From NCBI GenBank assembly GCA_001648575.1, contig LQXN01000065.1:310001-374000 (forward strand): DNA of 64,000 nucleotides, written 5' to 3'. Positions 42,095 through 50,755 of this stretch are shown here, piece after piece. Position 1 is the stretch's first letter; each line of letters opens with the position of its first letter. The notes under the pieces were generated by a model. It had not been told where the DNA came from. It saw nothing but the letters and a program-made list of their open reading frames with translations, and did no database searches. This DNA is from Sutcliffiella horikoshii DSM 8719 (GTDB taxonomy: Bacteria > Bacillota > Bacilli > Bacillales > Bacillaceae_I). Made by a program: the position numbers and the translations under genes.

Positions 42095-42700
42095 ATGGGA
42101 TTTAAAAAGAATCTAGGTCTAAAATTAGCTCCAGCAGCAATCGGATTATCTTTATTAGTAGGTGGTACATACGCATATTTCACAGACTCTGCCGTTGCAA
42201 CAGGTACATTTGCAGCAGGGACTTTGGACTTATCTGTTAATCCTGAAACAATCATTGAAGTGAACGACATGAAGCCGGGAGATTGGATGAACCGCGTATT
42301 TTACCTTGAGAACAACGGATCATTGGACATTACAGAAGTTATTCTAAATTCTTCTTATGAAGTTACGGATGCAAATAATGATAATACAGACGATTTTGGT
42401 AAACACGTTCGTGTTAATTTCTTAGAAAATGCTGATAAAACAGGAAGAGCGGAATACAACGATATTATTTTCTCCACTACACTTTATGATTTGAAAAATA
42501 TGGCTCCAGATGCTGTAGAAAAGAAAATTGATGAGTATTTTGGCGAAGGAAGCGGATTAGAAGCAGGTACTGATGATCTAATGTTCGTGCAATTTGAATT
42601 TGTTGATAATGGTGAGGATCAATCCCAATTCCAAGGTGATTCCTTAAGTATTAGCTGGGAATTCGTCGCGAAGCAAGGTGAAGGGGAACATATCGATTAA
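42095..42700 (+). CDS. TasA/CalY-family biofilm matrix fibre protein
   Basis: 201 residues. The N-terminus LGLKLAPAAIGLSLLVGGTY, AYFTDSAVATGTFAAGTLDL is the SipW-type signal and start of mature TasA/CalY (camelysin, peptidase M73 family) proteins; SipW would cut near TYA-YFTDS. KPGDWMNRVFYLENNGSLDI and DDLMFVQFEFVDNGEDQSQF ... LSISWEFVA belong to the jelly-roll that polymerises into amyloid-like fibres by donor-strand exchange. At 201 residues it is closer to CalY of the B. cereus group than to TasA (261). Preceded by TTAGGAGGAATTGAA. Confidence 0.88.
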   Translation: MGFKKNLGLKLAPAAIGLSLLVGGTYAYFTDSAVATGTFAAGTLDLSVNPETIIEVNDMKPGDWMNRVFYLENNGSLDITEVILNSSYEVTDANNDNTDDFGKHVRVNFLENADKTGRAEYNDIIFSTTLYDLKNMAPDAVEKKIDEYFGEGSGLEAGTDDLMFVQFEFVDNGEDQSQFQGDSLSISWEFVAKQGEGEHID

Positions 42701-42721
42701 TGGTGATTTTATCCCAATGAT

Positions 42722-42749
42722 AAAAAGGGGGGATTTCCCCCCTTTTTCC
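42722..42749 (+). terminator. intrinsic terminator after tasA
   Basis: AAAAAGGGGGG and CCCCCCTTTTT around ATTT. It separates tasA from the tapA-like and sipW genes, so tasA may be made in excess on its own transcript. Confidence 0.9.
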
Positions 42750-42857
42750 TATTAATATCTTGACTATATATAAATTTTTCGAAATTTGTATATAGTGAAA
42801 ATGATTAATCAATACAAAAGTCCAGTCTGTTTATGAAGCTGTTTGGAGGTGTTGGTC

Positions 42858-43325
42858 ATTACTAAGCTAGCAAAAACAACAATAATCAAAAAAAGACTCC
42901 CTAATATGATTCATGCATTGATCATCAGCTATTTAACTTTATTAATCTCTACCTTTTTTTCGTCGTCTACCTATTCTACTTTTGTAGATCAAAGTCAAGT
43001 AACAGGTAAGTTTCAGGCTGGGTACTGGGTAGATGAAGCTGAGGAAACCATGGAGGAAACTATACAACCTGAAACTTCAAAGGATGATCACACTTCCAAT
43101 AAAGACTTAGAGAAGGAAGAACAGTCAGATGAGACAAAAAAAGACGAAAGTCTAAATGATGAGGAAAGCGCAAAAGGAAACAAAGGTGAAAAGGAGATAA
43201 ATGAAGGAAACAAGGATAAAGAGGAAAATATAAAAGAAAGTATTAAAGAAGATAGCGACTCTGACAATATAGAAAGCGCTGAGGGAAATAAGGAAGAAGA
43301 TGTGACCGAAAGTGGAGAGGAATAA
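42858..43325 (+). CDS. TapA-like matrix accessory protein (short form)
   Basis: About 155 residues. One N-terminal hydrophobic helix (MIHALIISYLTLLISTFFSS) is followed by YSTFVDQSQVTGKFQAGYWV, similar to the first mature residues of SipW substrates (TasA, TapA). The rest is an acidic Lys/Glu/Asp/Asn-rich tail (EESAKGNKGEKEINEGNKDK) like the end of TapA. The folded FN3-like core of TapA is missing. No ATG, GTG or TTG has acceptable spacing from GGAGGT; ATT at 42,858 is 7 nt from it, so initiation at ATT (or at TTG 42,843/42,852 with an embedded ribosome site) must be considered. Position before sipW supports the role. Confidence 0.55.
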   Translation: MTKLAKTTIIKKRLPNMIHALIISYLTLLISTFFSSSTYSTFVDQSQVTGKFQAGYWVDEAEETMEETIQPETSKDDHTSNKDLEKEEQSDETKKDESLNDEESAKGNKGEKEINEGNKDKEENIKESIKEDSDSDNIESAEGNKEEDVTESGEE

Positions 43326-43372
43326 GTACTCCTCAATACCAAAAAGGAAATTCGTGACTGGAAGGTGAACCT

Positions 43373-43954
43373 ATGGGAAAATCTAAATGGATAATTATCA
43401 TTAGTAATTCCTTTACAATGCTGATTTATGCTATCTTGGCTATGTGTGTCATCATTATAATAAGTGCAAAAGTAGCTGGAGGAGATCCTCAGTTCTTTGG
43501 CTATCAATTGAAAACAGTTCTCTCTGGATCGATGGAACCAGGAATTAAGACAGGTTCAATTATAGCAGTTCAAGCTGGTGGAGACATGACTAGATTTAAA
43601 GAAAACGATATTGTAACGTATAAAGATGATCGTTACAACTTAGTAACACATCGGATTGTTGAGATTGTCAAAAGCGAAAACAACATTATGTACCGAACTA
43701 AAGGGGATCATAATGATGGTCCTGATACCAACCTGTTACTACCTGAGAATATAGTAGCTGAATATAAAGGTTATACCGTACCATATGCTGGATACTTCAT
43801 TGAATTTTTAAAATCTAAAAATGGTAACTTTGTTCTCTTTATACTACCTGGGATTTTACTCATTTTACAGTCCTTGATAGATGTAATAAACTTGGTGAAA
43901 GAGAACAGGAATCCTTCTGCAGATTTAAACGATTCCAACAAGGTAAGTGGTTGA
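43373..43954 (+). CDS. sipW: signal peptidase I SipW (ER-type)
   Basis: 193 residues. Helix 1 MLIYAILAMCVIIIISAKVA, catalytic Ser53 in VLSGSMEPGI, His93 in VTHRIVEI (a Ser-His dyad instead of Ser-Lys, the mark of SipW), KGDHNDGPD box, closing helix FVLFILPGILLILQSLIDV. SipW matures TasA and TapA in B. subtilis. Order here is tasA, tapA-like, sipW, unlike tapA-sipW-tasA in B. subtilis. AAGGTGAACCT precedes the ATG. Confidence 0.93.
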   Translation: MGKSKWIIIISNSFTMLIYAILAMCVIIIISAKVAGGDPQFFGYQLKTVLSGSMEPGIKTGSIIAVQAGGDMTRFKENDIVTYKDDRYNLVTHRIVEIVKSENNIMYRTKGDHNDGPDTNLLLPENIVAEYKGYTVPYAGYFIEFLKSKNGNFVLFILPGILLILQSLIDVINLVKENRNPSADLNDSNKVSG

Positions 43955-43959
43955 TGGAG

Positions 43960-44400
43960 ATGGTTCTGGCCCAGGCAATGTGTTCGTTATCCATCAGCCG
44001 GCTGAGGATGCGAAGTAGATGGAACTTCAGACAAGACCACGATGATAGGGTCTTGTTTTTTCATGAGGTTCAAGGATTCAGTTTGAATAAAAGCTAGTTT
44101 GCTAGTTTAAATGGGAGATTACGGCACCTGTTAAAGGCGGTAGGTAGGATTGATATCCGCAATCGATGGGTGATAGGACTGTTCGCGCGATTTATTTTCC
44201 GTTCACGCGATTTTATTTTCCAAAGCCGGGTATTTATTTTCCGTTCAAGCGATTTTATTTTCCAAAGCAGCACATTTACTTTCCATTACAGCCGATTTAT
44301 TTTCCAAAGTCCCCATTTTATTTTCCATTCTCCAAAAAGACAAAAATCTCTCCCAACCCTAAAGTGAATTCATTCCAAGTGGGTCGGCCTGTCCTCACAG
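43960..44400 (+). repeat. repeat module, right copy R
   Basis: Starts overlapping the sipW stop with the tail of a lost reading frame (VDGDGSGPGNVFVIHQPAED, AK, stop), then GATGCGAAGTAGATGG, terminator GACAAGACC ... GGGTCTTGTTTTTT (also the sipW terminator), AGCTAGTTTGCTAGTTTAAA, GGGAGATTACGGC, ATATCCGCAATCGATGGGTG, seven TTTTCC units, GTGGGTCGGCCTGTCC. It matches L1 in its outer parts and L2 in its middle, so the three copies have exchanged sequence. Confidence 0.78.
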
Positions 44401-44415
44401 CCCACCACAACCGGT

Positions 44416-44985
44416 TCAGCGTGCCTGTCCCCTTAACCCGCGGTTCAAAAAGTCATTTAACAACCCCGCCATCTCCTTAGGTGTCTTGTTCATCCCGCTC
44501 TCCAACCAGTTCTTAATCATGTAAATACTTCCGCTTACAAAGAATATACTTAAGTACTCGAAGGTCTCTGCGTCTACTTGTTTGTTGGGGATGAAGCTTT
44601 TCAGGATGTATTCTTTGGCGATCATCATGCCTTTTTTCTGGAATTGCACCTCAGTGTTTTCGCTTAACAGAATGCAACAGATATCACTTTTAGAGGCGAT
44701 GTATTCGAAGATTTTCTCGGTCATTTGGTATGCTTCGTCTTCTTTTGAGAAGTTATATTGGTTGAGTGTTTTGACCATGTCTTCGGTAAATTCGTCGTCA
44801 ATGGAATCCAGCAGGTCGTATTGGCTGGAATAGTGGGCGTAAAAGGTCGAGCGGTTTATATCGGCCTTTGTACATATTTCTTTTATTGTGATGCTTGCTA
44901 TGGATTTGTCCTTTAGTAAGTCTAATAAGCTTTCTTTGAGTACCATGCGTGTGTACTGTTTTCTTCTATCCATTTTTTCACTCAT
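44416..44985 (-). CDS. TetR-family regulator
   Basis: 189 residues. TetR helix-turn-helix MVLKESLLDLLKDKSIASIT, TKADINRSTFYAHYSSQYDL; C-terminal half of the TetR_C type (YIASKSDICCILLSENTEVQ, FVSGSIYMIKNWLESG). Divergent from the MMPL exporter and YhgE-like genes, which it likely represses. The last residues LRGQAR and the stop are encoded by a copy of the GGGGACAGGCACG motif, so this repeat now forms the gene's end. ATG with weak AAGG site; a second ATG 12 nt on is possible. Confidence 0.82.
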   Translation of the reverse strand: MSEKMDRRKQYTRMVLKESLLDLLKDKSIASITIKEICTKADINRSTFYAHYSSQYDLLDSIDDEFTEDMVKTLNQYNFSKEDEAYQMTEKIFEYIASKSDICCILLSENTEVQFQKKGMMIAKEYILKSFIPNKQVDAETFEYLSIFFVSGSIYMIKNWLESGMNKTPKEMAGLLNDFLNRGLRGQAR

Positions 44986-45148
44986 TATCACAACAGCCTT
45001 TCTAGGAAATGATGCTGAAAAACAACACAAAAGATTGATTTGTTGGCTAACTGACACCTCAAATGCAACTGTCTGTTGTATACCCAACACCGTGTCTAAT
45101 ATAATGATAAGATATAAAGGGGAAACACACAAGAGAGGATGAACAACG

Positions 45149-47203
45149 ATAAATATCGCATCACGTATTATTAAACATAAAAAGGCTGTTTTTATTGTTT
45201 TTGCGTTGGTGACCATCATCTCGACCGTTGCGCAGTTCTTTGTCTCGGTCAATTATAATATGGTAGATTATCTGCCAGATGATGCCCAGTCGACAAAGGC
45301 GATGGAGATCATGGAAAAAGAATTTGCTGGCTCAGTTCCTGATACGCGGGTCATGATGACCGATGTATCCATTCAGGAGGCCGTTTCGTATAAGGAAAGA
45401 CTGGAAGCCATCGATGGAGTGGCAGAAGTGATCTGGCTAGATGATGTGGTCGACTTGAAAACGCCACTCGAGATTGCCGATCAAGAGATGGTGGAGAGTT
45501 ACTATAAGGATGGAAATGCTCTGTTTTCCATCAGCGTCCGTAGTGGGGATGAGGTGGCCATCACTGATGCCATCTATGAATTGATTGGGGAAAACGGCGC
45601 GATTGCAGGGGAAGCGATCAATACGGCGACCTCACAAAAAATGGCGGGGAACGAATCGATGTATGCGGCGATGCTGCTTGTGCCGATTATCATCTTCATT
45701 CTAATCATCTCCACGACTTCTTGGGTGGAGCCGATTTTCTTCCTGACGGCAATTGGGGTGTCCGTCCTGATCAACTTGGGAACCAATATCTTTATCGGTG
45801 AGGTTTCTTTTGTGACGCAGTCGGTGGCTCCGATTTTACAGCTCGCCGTCTCGCTTGATTATGCGGTGTTCTTATTGCACAGCTTTGCAGAATATCGAAA
45901 AAAGACCAATAATCCGGAAGAGGCCATGGAGCTTGCGATGAAAAAGTCATTCCCGGCGATCACGGCAAGTGCCGCGACAACATTTTTTGGATTCATCGCC
46001 CTTACGTTTATGGATTTTGAGATTGGTTCTGACCTTGGTTTGAACTTGGTTAAAGGGATAGTATTGAGCTTTATCAGTGTGATGGTGTTTTTGCCTGCAT
46101 TGACATTGTTCTTTTATAAATGGATGGATAAGACGCAGCACAGAAGTTTCATCCCGAGCTTCGAGGGGATCGGGAACTTTGTGGTGAAGTTCCGTGTTCC
46201 AAGTTTAGTGATTGTGCTCGCTTTATTGGTACCGGCGTTTCTTGCGCAGACTAATACCTCTTTTACGTACGGATTTGGGGAATTACCTGACCATACGAGA
46301 GCGGGGGCGGACTATAAGCAAATTAATGAATCGTTTGGTGAAATCACGCCGATTGTGTTATTGGTTCCAAAGGGTGATGTGGCAAAAGAGGAGGAGCTTG
46401 TTACAGAACTTGAGTCCATGGATTATGTCACAGGTGTCGTGTCTTACGTGAACATGGTGGACCCTGTGATTCCGCCCGAGTACTTGGATGAAGAGGTCCG
46501 GAATGAATTCTATTCCGAACATTACAGCCGGATTATTATAAACACCAACCAGGCTACAGAAGGGGACATTCCTTTTGCCATCGTGGAAAATGTGGAGCAA
46601 GCAGCTTCCGATTTTTATGGGGAAGAAGCATTAAGCCTTGGTGAGAGTGTGACCTTGTATGATATCAAAAACACGGTGACAAGGGATAATATCCTCGTCA
46701 ATGTACTGACGGTTGTGACGATTGCCATTGTCTTATTGATCGGGTTCCGGTCGATTTCGATGCCAATCATACTGTTGTTGACGATTCAATCGGCTGTATG
46801 GATCAACCTGTCGATTCCGTATTTCACGGAAACGTCACTGGTGTTTGTGGGGTACCTCATCATCAGTACGGTGCAGCTGGCGGCGACGGTGGATTATGGA
46901 ATTCTGTTTACAGAGGCTTACACACACCATCGCAAAGAAATGTCTGCTAGGAAGGCGATCATCAAAACGTTGGATGAAAAGACCTTCTCGATTTCGATTT
47001 CAGCAGCCATTCTATCGAGTGTCGGGTTCATTTTATGGATCACATCTTCTAACCCGATTGTCGGATCCATCGGTCTGTTGCTTGGAAGAGGGGCGCTGCT
47101 GGCGTTTATCATGGTGCTGTTCTTCCTGCCGGCGATGCTGCTTGTGTGTGATAAATTCATCAAAAAAACAACCTATAAGTCCAATTTTAAAGAGGAGAAG
47201 TGA
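45149..47203 (+). CDS. MMPL/RND-family exporter (YdgH/YdfJ-like)
   Basis: About 684 residues, twelve helices in two halves with large outside loops. First helix HKKAVFIVFALVTIISTVAQ is encoded before any ATG; the frame reaches back to a stop with only ACA, ACG or ATA available. ATA at 45,149 (reading M/I-NIASRIIKHKKAV) stands 10 nt after AGAGGA and matches where relatives start, so ATA initiation or a mutated ATG is likely; TTG/GTG at 45,203/45,206 would cut helix 1. MMPL motifs: LDYAVFLLHSFAEYRKKT and VDYGILFTEAYTHHRKEM with the paired Asp residues of proton relay. Coupled with the YhgE-like gene. Confidence 0.85.
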   Translation: MNIASRIIKHKKAVFIVFALVTIISTVAQFFVSVNYNMVDYLPDDAQSTKAMEIMEKEFAGSVPDTRVMMTDVSIQEAVSYKERLEAIDGVAEVIWLDDVVDLKTPLEIADQEMVESYYKDGNALFSISVRSGDEVAITDAIYELIGENGAIAGEAINTATSQKMAGNESMYAAMLLVPIIIFILIISTTSWVEPIFFLTAIGVSVLINLGTNIFIGEVSFVTQSVAPILQLAVSLDYAVFLLHSFAEYRKKTNNPEEAMELAMKKSFPAITASAATTFFGFIALTFMDFEIGSDLGLNLVKGIVLSFISVMVFLPALTLFFYKWMDKTQHRSFIPSFEGIGNFVVKFRVPSLVIVLALLVPAFLAQTNTSFTYGFGELPDHTRAGADYKQINESFGEITPIVLLVPKGDVAKEEELVTELESMDYVTGVVSYVNMVDPVIPPEYLDEEVRNEFYSEHYSRIIINTNQATEGDIPFAIVENVEQAASDFYGEEALSLGESVTLYDIKNTVTRDNILVNVLTVVTIAIVLLIGFRSISMPIILLLTIQSAVWINLSIPYFTETSLVFVGYLIISTVQLAATVDYGILFTEAYTHHRKEMSARKAIIKTLDEKTFSISISAAILSSVGFILWITSSNPIVGSIGLLLGRGALLAFIMVLFFLPAMLLVCDKFIKKTTYKSNFKEEK

Positions 47204-49008
47204 TGATGAGAAAGAAAAAAATATTGTATGCTGCACTTGCCGGAATGATTTTCTTGCCTTCATTTCTTGGGAATGCAAGTGGGGTTCTGGCTGAAGATCA
47301 GAAGAATGTCCGGTCCAAGGAAGAGGTCGTATATGCAACGTTGAAGGCCAACGGGGACATCGGACCAATCTATGTCGTGAATACCTTAGAGGTTGCAAAG
47401 GCAGGGGGAATCCTGGATTTTGGTAATTATAAAACGGTTAAAAACCTGACAGATAGAACAGAGCTAAAGCAAGAAGGGGAACGTGTTGAAGCCGATGTGG
47501 AACAAGACGGGAAGTTCTACTACCAAGGGGACTTGGAAGAAGGGACAGAACTGCCTTGGGATGTGGCGGTTACTTATCTTTTGGATGGAAGTGAAGTAGA
47601 TCCTTCTCAGATGGCTGGGGAGACCGGTCATGTAGAGATACAAGTGGAAACGAAAGCCAACGAAAGTTTGGACCCTGTCTTTTATGAAAATTACTTGCTG
47701 CAAGTATCCCTGACGCTGCCTAATACCTACAAAAATATTGAAGCATCTTCTGGAGGCATGCAAGCGAACGCCGGGAAAAATAAACAAATCACATTTACCG
47801 TGATGCCTGGAAAAGAAGAGCAGCTCCGCGTTGAGGCTGATGTTGAAAACTTTGAATTCAATGGTGTCGAGATAGCTGCGGTACCATCCAGCCTTCCGAT
47901 CGATACAACGGGAACGGAAGGAATGACTGATGACATGGCAGAATTGTCTGATGCCATCGGGCAATTAAATGATGGGGTTTCTGAATTACAGAATGGTGTT
48001 GTGCAGTTGAATGACGGTGCCGGGAAGCTTCGAGACGGTTCTGCACAATATAAAAATGGGATCAACCAGCTGAATGGATCTTCATCTGAACTTGTTGGGG
48101 CATCGAAGTCTATAAAAGAAGCACTTGGAACAATCAACAGGGAACTTTCCGGTGGTGCGGCCGACGTTGATTTGAGCAGTTTGATGGAATTGCCGGCTGG
48201 GTTGCGTGAGCTTGCGAAAGGCTTAAATGAAACGGCAAACGGCCTCGCTACTTTACAGGAAAACTATGGGGCTGCATATGCCGCATTAGATGGTGCGATC
48301 ACAGAAATCCCTGCCGGGGACCTTTCTGAAGCAGAGATTGCCTCGTTATATGAAAGCGGAGCAGATCCTGCCGTTGTGGATAAGTTGGCAGCTAATTACG
48401 CAGCTGCTCAGAAAGTGAAAGGAACTTATGCACAGGTTCGGGAAGCATTTGCTGCGGTGGAACCATCCCTTACGCAGGTCGATGGAGCTGTAAGAGGAAT
48501 GAGTGGTACGTTGACAACGATTGCTGATGAGCTTTCTGCTTCATTAAAGGAAACAGATTTGAGTGGCTTTGCTGAATTGACAAAAGGAATGGAAACATTG
48601 GCGGCCAATTATAACCAATTCCATTCTGGCCTTGTAAGCTACACGAATGGTGTGGGAGAGCTTTCTGCTTCTTATTCCCAACTGCATACAGGACTGATCG
48701 GCTTGACGGATGGTACCAGGGAATTGTCATCTGGAGTCGGTGGGTTATCTGAAGGAACAGAGGAATTGCATTCCGAAACGAAAGATCTTCCTGAAAAAAT
48801 GCAAGCAGAAATCGACAAAATGATCCAGGAATATGATAAATCGGACTTCAAACCGGTGTCGTTTGTATCTGAAGAAAATGAGAAGGTTACTTCGGTACAG
48901 TTTGTTATCAAGACAGAGGCAATTAAGATGGAAGAGAAGAAAACGAAGGAAGCGGAGCCTGAGGAGAAAAAGGGGTTCTGGACTTTGTTGAAAGAGTTGT
49001 TTAAATAA
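47203..49008 (+). CDS. YhgE/Pip-like secreted coiled surface protein
   Basis: About 601 residues. Signal peptide ILYAALAGMIFLPSFLGNAS; beta-rich N-terminal domain to residue 220 (YATLKANGDIGPIYVVNTLE, GHVEIQVETKANE); then repeating L-x-x-G heptad-like helices (IGQLNDGVSELQNGVVQLND, YTNGVGELSASYSQLHTGLI, GTRELSSGVGGLSEGTEELH), the hallmark of YhgE/Pip and MMPL-partner proteins; a charged tail. There is no C-terminal transmembrane domain. It overlaps the MMPL stop (TGATG), so pump and external partner are produced together; relatives form a periplasmic-like channel extension. Confidence 0.78.
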   Translation: MMRKKKILYAALAGMIFLPSFLGNASGVLAEDQKNVRSKEEVVYATLKANGDIGPIYVVNTLEVAKAGGILDFGNYKTVKNLTDRTELKQEGERVEADVEQDGKFYYQGDLEEGTELPWDVAVTYLLDGSEVDPSQMAGETGHVEIQVETKANESLDPVFYENYLLQVSLTLPNTYKNIEASSGGMQANAGKNKQITFTVMPGKEEQLRVEADVENFEFNGVEIAAVPSSLPIDTTGTEGMTDDMAELSDAIGQLNDGVSELQNGVVQLNDGAGKLRDGSAQYKNGINQLNGSSSELVGASKSIKEALGTINRELSGGAADVDLSSLMELPAGLRELAKGLNETANGLATLQENYGAAYAALDGAITEIPAGDLSEAEIASLYESGADPAVVDKLAANYAAAQKVKGTYAQVREAFAAVEPSLTQVDGAVRGMSGTLTTIADELSASLKETDLSGFAELTKGMETLAANYNQFHSGLVSYTNGVGELSASYSQLHTGLIGLTDGTRELSSGVGGLSEGTEELHSETKDLPEKMQAEIDKMIQEYDKSDFKPVSFVSEENEKVTSVQFVIKTEAIKMEEKKTKEAEPEEKKGFWTLLKELFK

Positions 49009-49046
49009 AATAATGGAGACGGGGACATAACTAGCTTCTAATACGC

Positions 49047-49092
49047 AAAAGTCGGTGAATTTTTCTCATTGAAAATTCCACCGACTTTTTCC
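49047..49092 (+). terminator. intrinsic terminator of the MMPL operon
   Basis: AAAAGTCGGTG ... CCACCGACTTTTT with an inner AATTTT/AAAATT stem. Confidence 0.85.
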
Positions 49093-49121
49093 ATTTAGAG
49101 GAGGGGTTTGTTCCAGCCTCA

Positions 49122-49345
49122 TTCTGGATTGATTTTGAGCTTGAAAATGTTTCATAAGTTGTATGAAGACAATTCTGGATTGATTTTGAGCTCGAAAGTG
49201 TCTTCATGAGAGGTATGAAGACACTTCCGGAGTGATTTTGAGTTCGAAAATGTCTTCATGAGGTGTATGAAGACAATTCTGGAGTGATTTTGAGCTTGTA
49301 AGTGTCTTCATGAGAGGTATGGGAAAAAATCCGGAGTAAATTGAG
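49122..49345 (+). repeat. 52-bp tandem repeat, about four copies
   Basis: Units begin ATTCTGGATTGATTTTGAG or CTTCCGGAGTGATTTTGAG, continue (C/T)T(C/T)GAAA(A/G)TGT, TTCATGAG(A/G)(G/T)GTATGAAGACA. Unit length is 51-52 bp with 10-20% differences. Each unit contains TGTCTTCAT and ATGAAGACA, self-complementary halves that form a hairpin. No reading frame. Followed by GGATTTTTTCTATATTAG and a spacer to the minus-strand gene. Confidence 0.85.
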
Positions 49346-49447
49346 CTCCAAAAGCGGCTCAGGATTTTTTCTATATTAGAGACTTCTCTAACAAATATTA
49401 TTCGTCTTTAAAGAAAGGCATTTTAGTTATTTCCAGCCTCTCTTTTT

Positions 49448-50755
49448 TTATGAATATATTTCACTTGCCTCGACGATATCTTTCCGCCTGTAAACACTTA
49501 AGATAATCCCTAAAACGGCAGAATAAAAAAGGAGTGCACTTCCGCCATAACTGACAAATGGCAAAGATGCATTTATTATTGGTGCAAATCCTAAGCCCAT
49601 AAGAATGTTCCATATGGCTGGAACCGCTATTAAGGTGGCTCCGCCGACAACTAGTATCTTTCCATAGTAATCTTTCGTCTTGCTGGCAGTTTGGGACATT
49701 CTCCATATGAAGACTAGCAATAAAATACTCAGAAATATGCCGAACGCCCATCCGAGTGAGTAGACAAGGTATGGGAAAACGAAATCTGTATGTGCATCCG
49801 GAAGGGCTTGAATGGAAAGATCCCCATTCAGTCCATTTCCAAACCAACCTGCATTAGTAAGGAATTCCTTGATTAAGAAGTATATATAACCTGGACCAGT
49901 TGGATCTTTTTCTAGCGAAAGAAACGAGAATAATCTTTCCAACAACATATTACCACGGATGCTTATTATAGTGAGAAAGATAAAAAACAAACACACTACC
50001 AAATTTATTGTAATTATTATGATTTTGCGCTTTTTTCGGATGTGAGAAAAAGTGAGCATCATTAATACACAGAAGAAATAAAAAATACTATTAGGAAAGG
50101 ATGGGAGCATCATGTAAAGGATGAATGGAATCCAGAATAAGATAGACATTAATATCTGTCTCCAACCGCTGAACATATTGTGCTTGGTAAAAATACCAGC
50201 CCATGCCAGAAAAAACAAAAGCATGGTAATGGTAGTGGCATCTACAATAATTCCTCCAAATGATATCCATCTTTGAACTCCGTTTATCGTAACACCGAAT
50301 ACAAGAAGATATAGTATTAAAAATACGCCACTAACATAAAAGCCTATCCACCAGTTTATAAGTTTTCTATAATCAAAAAATAGAAAAGATAGTGTGACAA
50401 TCGATGCCAAACCTAACCATACTGCCTGGCGTTCCAAAAAGGATGGATTAGGAGCATTTCCAATCAAGGGGAGAAAACTGATACCACCAATCATAGCAAA
50501 TAAAAGTAGGAGCACCCAGTCCATCCTTGGTTTATGTAGCTTATTTAACTTTTCCCCAATTGAATAAGGATTCCCCATTTCTTGAACGGCATTAATTTCC
50601 GCCTCTTCTTTAGAATCCTCACGATTCTGGAAGGACAGGCTTAACTCTTGAAGGTGATGATGAAGCTCTTTCTCAATCATTTTGTGAGCGTCTTTCGACT
50701 TTACTTTAGACATTACTTTTGCTAAAAATTCATTAAATATAGGGGAGTTGCTCAT
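49448..50755 (-). CDS. FtsW/RodA/SpoVE-family membrane protein with N-terminal HAAS-like domain
   Basis: 435 residues. Residues 1-75 (FLAKVMSKVKSKDAHKMIEK, EEAEINAVQEMGNPYSIGEK) match the HAAS 'permease prefix' helix bundle. Then about ten helices of the SEDS fold (VLLLLFAMIGGISFLPLIGN ... NGVQRWISFGGIIVDATTIT) with the conserved HTDFVFPYLVYSLGWAFGIF and SLPFVSYGGSALLFY. SEDS proteins are peptidoglycan glycosyltransferases; the usual E/D-rich outer loop here contains TDFVFP. It is the last gene of an ECF sigma-PadR operon, 4-nt overlap with padR, so it is an envelope-stress version rather than the housekeeping FtsW. Confidence 0.85.
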   Translation of the reverse strand: MSNSPIFNEFLAKVMSKVKSKDAHKMIEKELHHHLQELSLSFQNREDSKEEAEINAVQEMGNPYSIGEKLNKLHKPRMDWVLLLLFAMIGGISFLPLIGNAPNPSFLERQAVWLGLASIVTLSFLFFDYRKLINWWIGFYVSGVFLILYLLVFGVTINGVQRWISFGGIIVDATTITMLLFFLAWAGIFTKHNMFSGWRQILMSILFWIPFILYMMLPSFPNSIFYFFCVLMMLTFSHIRKKRKIIIITINLVVCLFFIFLTIISIRGNMLLERLFSFLSLEKDPTGPGYIYFLIKEFLTNAGWFGNGLNGDLSIQALPDAHTDFVFPYLVYSLGWAFGIFLSILLLVFIWRMSQTASKTKDYYGKILVVGGATLIAVPAIWNILMGLGFAPIINASLPFVSYGGSALLFYSAVLGIILSVYRRKDIVEASEIYS

